Shown piece by piece: positions 18,397-27,500 of a DNA stretch of 64,000 nt. Numbering within the stretch: position 1 is the first letter of the stretch; each line of letters starts with the position of its first letter. The DNA is from Nostoc sp. LEGE 06077 (lineage in GTDB: Bacteria; Cyanobacteriota; Cyanobacteriia; Cyanobacteriales; Nostocaceae). A program made the translations under genes and the position numbers. Under the pieces are notes generated by a model. The model saw only the letters and a program-made list of their open reading frames with translations, ran no database searches and had not been told where the DNA came from. The stretch covers positions 1-64,000 of the forward strand of contig NZ_JADEWI010000004.1 of the NCBI RefSeq assembly GCF_015207705.1. The letters are read 5' to 3'.

Positions 18397-18729
18397 ATAT
18401 ATTTAGTAATACCAATTCTGCGTAAAGATGCACTTAATATAAAATAATATAAAAAACCGACCCGCTAAGTAGGCTGAACAGCACAACAAAAAATCTATCT
18501 AAATGCGCGGATGGGTAGGTGTACAAAATCGCCCTTGAACAACAATCGCTAGATTCCTTTCAGCACAAGCTTTTACAAGAAATTTTAATTAAAATTATCC
18601 GCGCACCTTACTCAGTCTACATTACAGCTATTTTCGTTCAATTAACTTACATTTGCTTGTGTTAAAATTAATCCATCCGCGAAATAGAACCTTGAAAACT
18701 AAATACAGATTGGCTTTCCGGCTTCAGCG
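18397..18729 (+). promoter_or_regulatory. CRISPR leader region
   Basis: This AT-rich region lies on the side where the repeats begin, opposite the degenerate terminal repeat, so it is the leader. GCGCGGAT (near 18505) and ATCCGCGC (near 18597) can pair across about 90 bp. The stretch near 18409-18432 (TACCAATTCTGCGTAAAG) matches one end of the MITE at 47961-48062. The array promoter should lie just before 18730. Confidence 0.6.
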
Positions 18730-20355
18730 ATTGCAATTCCACTTAATCCCTATTAGGGATTGAAACATACTTTTGGGAAATAAGAGGAGGGGGTGAGGTT
18801 CCATTGCAATTCCACTTAATCCCTATTAGGGATTGAAACGTTAAATCCGCTTTTGATTTAGGATTTCCTCAAGATTGCAATTCCACTTAATCCCTATTAG
18901 GGATTGAAACCCTTGATGATTTGGACGCGATCTCCTGGCTGAAATTCGTTGAATTGCAATTCCACTTAATCCCTATTAGGGATTGAAACGACCCCAACGC
19001 CACCCCAGAGCAAAAGGACGCTGCAATTGCAATTCCACTTAATCCCTATTAGGGATTGAAACTTATTTTTGAAGGCGCTGATTTTGCGCCCACCAATATT
19101 GCAATTCCACTTAATCCCTATTAGGGATTGAAACGTGAATGCATTCGGGCAATGGCGTATCAATGTTGATTGCAATTCCACTTAATCCCTATTAGGGATT
19201 GAAACTTGTATGAAGGAAAACAACCACCAGCTTTATTTGCATTGCAATTCCACTTAATCCCTATTAGGGATTGAAACATTCTCATGCTTTTGCTCCTTGA
19301 GACAAGCGATCGCTCAAATTGCAATTCCACTTAATCCCTATTAGGGATTGAAACTCAATAGAGTAAGTTGTCAACTGACAACTCACTTTAATTGCAATTC
19401 CACTTAATCCCTATTAGGGATTGAAACACCTCTACAGGTAATGAATCGCCCCGCCCCAAATTATTGCAATTCCACTTAATCCCTATTAGGGATTGAAACC
19501 AATCATGTTCAGAATTGGGATGCAAAAATTCCCATTGCAATTCCACTTAATCCCTATTAGGGATTGAAACAAAATCTGATTGATAACTGCTTTATTGTAG
19601 ATGAGATTGCAATTCCACTTAATCCCTATTAGGGATTGAAACTAATGCAACTAATCCCAAAGATGCACGCACATTGCAATTCCACTTAATCCCTATTAGG
19701 GATTGAAACTAAATATCTCATTTCGCTGGGGTGTATCCCCGCAAATTGCAATTCCACTTAATCCCTATTAGGGATTGAAACTATCTAAAAACTCAAACCT
19801 GGGAACCAAGCTATGTTATTGCAATTCCACTTAATCCCTATTAGGGATTGAAACAAACGCCCAGAAAAATAAAGCAATTCCTGCACCTGATCGATTGCAA
19901 TTCCACTTAATCCCTATTAGGGATTGAAACCCGCATTGGGCAAGGCTCATCAACATCTACCAATATTGCAATTCCACTTAATCCCTATTAGGGATTGAAA
20001 CATTTAGCTAATAATTGCTTACCTTCAGCAAATTTATTGCAATTCCACTTAATCCCTATTAGGGATTGAAACTGTAATCATTAAAATATCGGCAGACTTA
20101 TATTTAATTGCAATTCCACTTAATCCCTATTAGGGATTGAAACCCGATGCAAAGGCTGGAAAACTTTTCTGGCTTTGAATTGCAATTCCACTTAATCCCT
20201 ATTAGGGATTGAAACGAGCATATCAGCCATAACTTAGTTATTACTTTTATTGCAATTCCACTTAATCCCTATTAGGGATTGAAACGTAGTTACCAAGAGA
20301 GAACACAAAATTATCTAAATTGCAATTCCACTTAATCCCTATTAGGGATTGAAAC
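18730..20355 (+). CRISPR. CRISPR array: 23 identical 37-bp repeats, 22 spacers
   Basis: The 37-bp repeat begins ATTGCAATTCCACTTAATCC and ends CTATTAGGGATTGAAAC. All 23 copies appear identical by eye. First copy 18730-18766, last 20319-20355. Spacers are 30-42 bp, mostly 33-36. Within the repeat AATCCCTA pairs with TTAGGGATT, giving a small crRNA hairpin, and ATTGAAAC would be the 5' handle. Repeat orientation puts the leader on the left and transcription on the plus strand. No cas gene is in the 64 kb, so processing machinery must act in trans. The subtype cannot be fixed here. Spacer 8 contains HIP1 (GCGATCGC), hinting at a cyanobacterial or cyanophage source. Confidence 0.98.
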
Positions 20356-20392
20356 TCCACTTCGGTACACCCAAACTACAAGAAAATTTGGC

Positions 20393-20416
20393 ATTATTGA
20401 ATTAGGGGATGAAATC
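20393..20416 (+). repeat. Degenerate terminal CRISPR repeat
   Basis: After a final spacer-like 37 bp (20356-20392), AATTAGGGGATGAAATC resembles the 3' part of the repeat (ATTAGGGATTGAAAC). Decay at the leader-distal end is typical and confirms array polarity. Confidence 0.7.
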
Positions 20417-20573
20417 TCAGAGGATATCTGAAAATTATTAAATATTTCTATTGATCCCCCCTAGCCCCCCTTAAAAAGGGGGGAAATAATTCAAAGTCCC
20501 CCTTTTTAAGGGAGATTTAGGGGGATCTACTAGTCTTGAATACAACACTAAAAAGTTTTCAGACATCCTCTCA
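20417..20573. mobile_element. MITE-like element
   Basis: The terminal inverted repeats are CAGAGGATATCTGAAAA on the left and TTTTCAGACATCCTCTC on the right. An inner inverted repeat spans 20453-20527: GATCCCCCCTAGCC to GGGGGATC, with AAAAAGGGGGGA against CCCCCTTTTT. It has no coding capacity and lies right after the CRISPR array, so it is probably a non-autonomous transposon. Confidence 0.6.
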
Positions 20574-20579
20574 AATATT

Positions 20580-20615
20580 CAATTTAACCGAGTGCGATCG
20601 CACTCGGTTAAATTG
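20580..20615. terminator. Perfect 36-bp palindrome, likely terminator of the hydrolase gene
   Basis: CAATTTAACCGAGTGCGA is followed by its exact reverse complement, centred on HIP1 (GCGATCGC). It lies 25 bp beyond the stop of the minus-strand hydrolase gene. Confidence 0.7.
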
Positions 20616-20639
20616 GGTAAAGTACCCAACCTAATATTG

Positions 20640-21572
20640 CTAAGAAATGGACACAACCCAATCCCTTAAAAGTTGGTTTACCTCATCGGGAATTTCATCA
20701 TGGGGACAATGACCAGCTTTGAGAAAATATTCAGTTAGTTGAGGATAATATTGGCGAAATTTTTGCGAACGTTCTCGCGCCTTCATCCAAGGATCAGCTT
20801 CGCCCCATAATAATAATAAAGGACAAGTTAAGCACTGCAATAGCACATCAACTTTTTCCCCTTGAGGACTGCTAAAAACAGAAACAAACACATCAAAAGC
20901 ACCAGTATCAAAAGCAGGGCGATAAATATCTTCTACTAATTGGTCTGTAATTGCAGTTTTGTCTAAATAAACTTTTTCTAAAGTGCGGCGAATTACCCAA
21001 CGCTGTCGCACATATTGAAATATCACAAACCGCGAGAAAGATTGTTTCAAAACCCACTTCACACTATCACCCAATATTTTTTGTAGGTGTGATGGTTTAG
21101 GCGGTTGGATTTGTGATTGGATAGGTTCTGGTTCGGCTGTGGGTGGGTTGTCGCTAAAAGGGCCAGCACTATTGAGTAATACTACCCCAGCAACACTCTC
21201 AGGATATTGGGCTGCAACACACAAACAGCCATAGCCACCGAGAGAGTTACCCGCTAAGATGGCTTTGCGACCAATCACTTCATTAATAAAATCATGAAGT
21301 TGGTCACGCCATAAATCGCCACTATACTGCAATTTGGGTTTAGCCGATCGCCCAAATCCCAGCAAGTCGATCGCAAAAACTTCAAAATCTTGTTCCAATC
21401 CATTAATATTCTTCCGCCAGTGGTCTGTGGAAGCGCCAAATCCATGCACCAACAGCAAAGGCGGACGTTGCGGGTGTGACTTTCCCGCACGTACATAGTA
21501 AACTTTTTGCCCTCGCCACTGCCAATATTGACCGGGAACTGGATTTGTCGAGGGGGCTGTACTTACCTGCAT
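20640..21572 (-). CDS. Alpha/beta hydrolase
   Basis: A 310-residue single-domain alpha/beta hydrolase. Oxyanion strand LLLVHGFGAS is followed by the nucleophile elbow GNSLGG (S110); the acid residue lies in LLWGEADPW and the histidine in AGHCPHDE. A helical cap of about 80 residues carries SVKWVLKQSFSRF. The overall pattern is that of chlorophyll-metabolism-like and epoxide-hydrolase-like cyanobacterial hydrolases, but the substrate cannot be named. The gene is monocistronic: a perfect palindrome follows and the aroE gene is divergent. Confidence 0.85.
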   Translation of the reverse strand: MQVSTAPSTNPVPGQYWQWRGQKVYYVRAGKSHPQRPPLLLVHGFGASTDHWRKNINGLEQDFEVFAIDLLGFGRSAKPKLQYSGDLWRDQLHDFINEVIGRKAILAGNSLGGYGCLCVAAQYPESVAGVVLLNSAGPFSDNPPTAEPEPIQSQIQPPKPSHLQKILGDSVKWVLKQSFSRFVIFQYVRQRWVIRRTLEKVYLDKTAITDQLVEDIYRPAFDTGAFDVFVSVFSSPQGEKVDVLLQCLTCPLLLLWGEADPWMKARERSQKFRQYYPQLTEYFLKAGHCPHDEIPDEVNQLLRDWVVSIS

Positions 21573-21825
21573 GATTTTAAGTAATGTTAAGTAGCTCTTA
21601 ACAATTGTAGAACAAGAAAAGAAAGGGGGTGGGGTGTAAGGGGAATGGCACGCGTGTAAAGCGTAAATCCATAATTTGACTGGGTTTTGGGTGTAAGGGT
21701 ATAAGGGAAAGAATAAAAACGACCATTACATAGTTACAAATTAGTACTCTGTGTAGGGAAGAACTAATGACAAAGACCAGGACGAGAATAAGGGAAAATA
21801 ACTATTGACTCTTGACCATTAATCA

Positions 21826-22698
21826 ATGACTAAAGTTACAGGCACTACCAAATTATTGGGTGTAATTGGGCATCCGGTGGAACATTCTCTGTCGCCGGTG
21901 ATGCACAATGCAGCGTTAGCAGCACTAGGCTTAGATTATATTTATCTACCTTTCCCCATTGCACCAGAGAATTTACAAATAGCGATCGCCGGTTTTGCGG
22001 CAATTGGGGTGACAGGTTTTAGTGTCACAATCCCTCATAAACAGGCAATTATGCCTTTACTCTCAGAAATTACACCCGTAGCCCAAGCGATAGGTGCAGT
22101 TAATACTGTTACCCGTCAAAATCAGCAATGGGTAGGAACCAACACTGATATTGAGGGATTTATCGACCCATTACAAACAACATATCAGCAAGATTGGAGT
22201 CAGAAGATAGCGGTAATTTTAGGTAATGGTGGTGCAGCTAGGGCTGTGGTTGCAGGTTGTTATCAATTAGGTTTTGCCGAAATTCATGTTGTCGGACGCA
22301 ACGAACAACGATTAAGAGAGTTCCGTGATAGTTGGGGAAGTTCACCTATAGCTGAGAAACTGCAAGTTCATACATGGCATACTCTAGCGAAACTCATTCC
22401 CCAAACGCATTTACTAGTGAATACTACACCAATTGGGATGTATCCCAAAGTAGAAGACTCGCCGCTAAGTGCTGCGGAAATGAGTGATCTGCCAGCAGGT
22501 GCGATCGCCTATGATTTAATTTATATTCCCCAACCGACAAAATTTCTCCAACAGGCTGAAAAACAAGGCGCAATTGTTATTGATGGCTTAGAAATGCTAG
22601 TGCAACAAGGTGCAGCGGCCTTAAAAATTTGGTTACAAACAGACGCTGTACCAGTTGATGTGATGCGCCAAGCACTACGCCAACATTTAGGTTTGTAG
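21826..22698 (+). CDS. aroE: Shikimate dehydrogenase
   Basis: A 290-residue AroE, which reduces 3-dehydroshikimate to shikimate with NADPH in aromatic amino acid synthesis. The N-terminal substrate domain has GHPVEHSLSPVMHNAAL and SVTIPHK (catalytic K72). The NADP-binding domain has GNGGAARAV and NTTPIGMYP, and the C-terminal EMLVQQGAAALKIW helix is typical. ATG start after a leader that resembles repetitive intergenic sequence. No other aro genes adjoin it. Confidence 0.95.
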   Translation: MTKVTGTTKLLGVIGHPVEHSLSPVMHNAALAALGLDYIYLPFPIAPENLQIAIAGFAAIGVTGFSVTIPHKQAIMPLLSEITPVAQAIGAVNTVTRQNQQWVGTNTDIEGFIDPLQTTYQQDWSQKIAVILGNGGAARAVVAGCYQLGFAEIHVVGRNEQRLREFRDSWGSSPIAEKLQVHTWHTLAKLIPQTHLLVNTTPIGMYPKVEDSPLSAAEMSDLPAGAIAYDLIYIPQPTKFLQQAEKQGAIVIDGLEMLVQQGAAALKIWLQTDAVPVDVMRQALRQHLGL

Positions 22699-22854
22699 GA
22701 GGGGATAGGTTACAGGTTACAGGTGATAGGGGACAGGGGACAGGGGATAGCTGATAGGGTTAAAAGTCTTTTAGTATCTAGGTTAGAAAATGTTTTGATT
22801 TTCTAATTACACTTTGGCTGTTGCTATAAATATTCAGCACTCAGAACTCAGCAC

Positions 22855-24537
22855 TCAATACTTACTGTTTGACAAGGTTAATGGTAGCTGAACTGTAAAC
22901 CTTGTCCAACCCTGAGAACTTGTAACTGCGATCGCACCTTGCAGATATTCCACTAGTTTTTTCACCAAAGTCAACCCTAAACCTGTACCGCTATTGAGTA
23001 CAAATTCGTCTTGCAGAATTTGGTAAGTAGAATCAAAAATGGAGGATTTATCTTGGTTTTGATGTTGAGGCATCCGATAAAATGGTTCAAAGATTTGAGA
23101 TTGTTCTGTTGCCGAAATTTCTACCCCAAAATTGCTCACGGTGATTTCTACCCAAGGAATTTGAACATCAAATGATTCGTCTTGAAGGTTTGGCGGATGG
23201 AAGGTTGTAGTAAGTTGAGCCGCCACGGCAATAACTTTGCCAAAGGGAGTATATTTGCAAGCATTGGTTAATAACTCTGATAAAATCCGAGTCAAGATAG
23301 CTAAATCAGTAATGATATTAGGTAAATCTGGGGGAACCTCAACTTGCAAAATTTGCTGCTGAGTTTGAGCAACTTCCTGAAAGCTTTCAGTAATGTGAGG
23401 TAGCCAGTCTTGCAACCGAATGGAAGTTAATTCCAAGGGATACATATCTGCATCAACGAAACGCATATTTAATAAATTGTCTACCAAATTTAGCTCGCGT
23501 TCGCATTCGTGACGCAAGATATTGATGTAGTGAGCTACGGCATTTAATTCAGGGGGTTTACCTGACTGAATCATCCGCCGCCGATCAAGAATACTTTCCA
23601 GCATAGTGATTGCCATTTTAATGTTTGACAACGGCGTACGCATTTCATGAGACGTAGCTGTTAAAAAATCTTCTTTTAACTGATTTAGCCGTTGCAGTTC
23701 GATCATTTGAATTTCTAATTGACGGGCGCGTTCATTTGCCAAGTTGCGCTCTTGAGTTAATCTGCGTTGGGTATCATCACGGAATACCAACACTGCACCA
23801 GTAACCTTACCTTGGTTGTCGCGCAGAGGTGCAGCGCTATCAGCAACGGGAATAGTTTTTTTATTTTTGGTAATAAGTAAAGTGCGATCGCCCAAATATA
23901 CAGTTGTTTCTTGTTCTAGGGCTGCATGAATCGGATTTGCTACAGGTAGCTGAGTTTGTTCATCAATAATCTGAAAAACTTGATGTAATATCTCGTCTTG
24001 CACTTCTTGTAATTCCCAGCCTGTAAGAGTTTCTGCGACTTGATTCATATACTTGATGTGCAACTGAAGATCAACCACAATCACCCCATCCCCCATACCT
24101 CGCAGCACAGTACTCAAAAACTGCTCTCGTTCATAGCGATTCAGCGCCGTTTGAATGGCCACATAGAGTTCTTGCTCCCTAATAGGTTTGAGAATGTAAC
24201 CAAAAGGAAAGGTGAGTGTTGCCCGTTCTACAGTACTTTGATCAGAGTGTCCCGTAACATAGATAATTGGGATTTGCAAATCATTCCAGATTTGTTCTGC
24301 CGCCTGGATACCATCAATTTCGCCGCGCAGTCGGATATCCATTAGAATCAAAGTTGGACGCAGTACGATCGCTTTAGCAATAGCACCTTCTGCTGTATCT
24401 GTGATGTCAACAACTGTGTATCCGAGAGATTCTAAACTTTCTTGTAAGTTGATGGCAAGAATATACTCATCTTCAACAACCAAAACTTGAACTGTGTTGT
24501 TTTTTTTGGTATCTGAAGAGATGTTCATCATATTCAT
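22855..24537 (-). CDS. Response regulator-PAS-histidine kinase hybrid
   Basis: A 560-residue signalling protein. It has an N-terminal receiver domain (VLVVEDE; phospho-acceptor D67 in ILMDIRL; K in ILKPI), one PAS domain (about 140-260), and a HisKA domain with SHEMRTPLSN. The HATPase domain shows N-box ELLTNACKYTP and G-box SGTGLGLTLVKKLVEYL. Its start overlaps the end of the large upstream kinase gene by 4 bp (ATGA), so the two are translationally coupled. It probably receives phosphate from that kinase and signals on. The output target is unknown. Confidence 0.9.
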   Translation of the reverse strand: MNMMNISSDTKKNNTVQVLVVEDEYILAINLQESLESLGYTVVDITDTAEGAIAKAIVLRPTLILMDIRLRGEIDGIQAAEQIWNDLQIPIIYVTGHSDQSTVERATLTFPFGYILKPIREQELYVAIQTALNRYEREQFLSTVLRGMGDGVIVVDLQLHIKYMNQVAETLTGWELQEVQDEILHQVFQIIDEQTQLPVANPIHAALEQETTVYLGDRTLLITKNKKTIPVADSAAPLRDNQGKVTGAVLVFRDDTQRRLTQERNLANERARQLEIQMIELQRLNQLKEDFLTATSHEMRTPLSNIKMAITMLESILDRRRMIQSGKPPELNAVAHYINILRHECERELNLVDNLLNMRFVDADMYPLELTSIRLQDWLPHITESFQEVAQTQQQILQVEVPPDLPNIITDLAILTRILSELLTNACKYTPFGKVIAVAAQLTTTFHPPNLQDESFDVQIPWVEITVSNFGVEISATEQSQIFEPFYRMPQHQNQDKSSIFDSTYQILQDEFVLNSGTGLGLTLVKKLVEYLQGAIAVTSSQGWTRFTVQLPLTLSNSKY

Positions 24538-27500
24538 GCCTTGCTTTTTGTAAAAGTAATTTTAAATTCTGTTCCTTGCTGATGGCTAATCTCCATCGTG
24601 CCTCTTAACTGCTTAACTAAGCCTTGTACAAGAATAATACCTAGAGTTTTTGTGTTTTTACTATCAAAATCTTGAGGTAATCCAACTCCATTATCTCGAA
24701 TAGTCAGTATCAAATTGTCATTTCCTTGTTGCTCTAAGCTAACTATAATTTCTCCTTTACCTTGATCTGTAAAAGCATATTTTAAAGCATTTGAAACTAA
24801 TTCATTAATAATCAAACCACAAGGAATTGCTGTTTCAATATCCAAGCTGGCATTATTAACTTGGATTTTTAGTTTAATACAGTTGGGAGTGATATTGTAA
24901 GAATCAAATAAATGAGTTGTGAGATCTGGGATGTATTGAGCAAAATCAATATTGGCTAAATCTGCGGAACGATAGAGTTTTTCATGAACTAGGGCAATAG
25001 AAGCAATGCGATTTTGGCTATCGCGGAGAATTGCTGTTGCTTGAGGGTCTTCTGTGCGACGACACTGCATTTGTAATAAGCTGCTCACAATGCCTAAGTT
25101 ATTTTTGACCCGATGATGAATTTCTTTTAGTAAAACTTCTTTTTCTTTTAGAGATGCTTTGAGTTGTTCCTGTGCTTGCTTTTTTTCGGTAATGTCTTGG
25201 TGAACAGCAACGAAAACTCGTCCGTATTCAGGATGTTCAAACATAGAGGTGGTTGCACTACACCAAAAGGGAGTGCCATCTTTTTTCACATTGTGGACTT
25301 CATAACTAGCTTCACCATGTTCTAAAACAGCCGCAGTAATGGTATTGTTCACCTCTTCTGCTTGAGCTTGATCATCTGCGTAATTAACAATTGATATATG
25401 TAACTCGGTTAATTCATTGGTTTCATAACCAAACAGTTGCTCAAATTTAGGATTTGCATAGACGATAATTCCATCGTTGGCGCGAACCAAGCAAATACCT
25501 TCAGCCATATTGCGAGTAATGACTGCTTGCAGTTCTAGCAATTGTTGAGCGCGTTTTTGTTCTGTGATATTAATACTGCTACCAACAATGCGATAAATAC
25601 TTAAGTCTTCGTCTCTCAGAGGTGTCAGACTGGTAATCCACCAGGTTTCCTGTCCTTTAAAAGATAAACATTCGTTATAAGTAATGGTTGTACCTGCGGC
25701 TAGACAATTTTGATAATGTTGTCTGACTATTACCGCTGCATCTGGTGGAAGAACTTGTTCTGGGGTTTTACCTTGCAACTCATCTGAACGTAAACCCGTT
25801 ATTTCTTCGTGAGTGTGGTTAAAACCCACATAGCGAAAATCATCATTGACAACATCGACGACGAAAATTGACTGTCCTACGCCATCGTAGATACTGCGTA
25901 AAAAATGCTCTTTCTCTTGCAGTGCTTGTTCTGCTTGTTTGCGATCGCTAATATTAAAAGCTACCCCTTGTAGAATTTGGGTTTTTCCATCAGGTGCTAA
26001 GACTAAACTCGCTTGATCTTGTACCCAAATGACTTTGTTATCCCTAGTCACCATCCGATACTCAGTGTTGATAGACTCTCCAGTGGCGATACCGGTTTGA
26101 ACTGCTTGTAAGACACGTAGGTGATCTTGGGGATGTACAAAGTTTGCCCAACTGTTACAGAAGCCTGCTTCCCATTCTTGTGGCGGAACATTGAGTAATG
26201 TTTGAATTTGGGGGCTAATGTAGGCAAATTCCAAACTATCGCTGATTGGTGATGTATACACTACTCCCGGAATTTGCTCAACGACAGTACGATATCGCAA
26301 TTCTGCTTGCTTGAGCTTATCTTGTGCGAGTTTGCGATCGCTAATATCAATAATCACCCCTAACATCCGCATGGGCTGACCTACTTTGTCATAAATCCCC
26401 TGTCCTTTGCCTAGTAGCCAGCGAATTTCTCCATTCGGGAGAATCACCCGATATTCAGCTTCAAAATTAGTATGTTCTGTCAAAGCCTGGAAGACAGCCT
26501 GTTCAATTCGTTCTAAATCTTCTGGATGGATAGCGTCATTCCATAACTGATATTGGGCTGTAGATTTTTCTGGATCTAAACCCAGCAAGCGATAAATTTG
26601 CTCATTCCAGATAACTTCTTGTGTCTGAAGATTCCAATCCCAGATACCGATATGAGTGAATTCTAATGTTAGTCGCTGTTGTTCTTCACTTTTAGCTAAA
26701 GCTGCTTCTGTATATTTGCGATCGCTGATATCTGTAATTCTCACCAGATTCATAACTTGATCGGCAATCTTAATTTCTTTAGTTGCGATGTTTCCCCAAA
26801 AACTCTTGCCCTGTTTGGTGACGTATTCTATTTCTTGACACCAAAATCCTTGCTGGTTAATTTGGTCAACGATATCAGCTAATTCCTGAGAACTCAACTG
26901 TCGTTTTTGTAGGGCGTATCCTTCAATACCAATTAGGTCAGCTTTACATGAGGCGGCAAATAATTCTACTGCCCGATGATTACAGTCTGTAGTTAATAGT
27001 GTTTTGGGATCAACTAAAAACAGCGCATCCGTAGATTCATTAAAAATAGCTTCTCGCAAGTCGCGGCTTTTAATAATTTCTAATTCAGTTTGTTTACGCT
27101 CTGTAATATCGAGAACGGCTCCAAACAACTTAATTGTTTTTCCTTGAGTATCATAAACTACCTCGGCTCTAAATTCCAAATAGCGGATTGAGTTATCAGG
27201 TCTAATAATCCGAAACTCAATATTAAGAGGGGTTGTATCTACAACTGCCTCTAAAAAATGGGCTTGTAAAATTGACCGATCATCTGGGTGAACCATGTGC
27301 AAAAATTCAGCTTGAGTTGGTGCTGGTTGAATTGGGTAGAGGCCAAAAATGCGAAAGGTTTCCGCTGACCAAATTTGCTGTTCATTACCCAAATTCCATT
27401 CCCAACTACCAACATGGGCAATATGCTGTGCAGCAGTTAGCTGTGCTTCACTACGGCGCAATTTTTCTTCCGCCTGAAGGCGATCGCGCAACGCAACTTG

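Noticed and set aside
18966-19181. A 71-codon minus-strand frame inside the CRISPR array
   Set aside because: It translates repeat units (the same FQSLIGIKWNC string recurs) and is an artefact of the array.
24040-24345. 101-codon frame opposite the receiver-kinase gene
   Set aside because: Covers conserved receiver-PAS coding sequence on the other strand.
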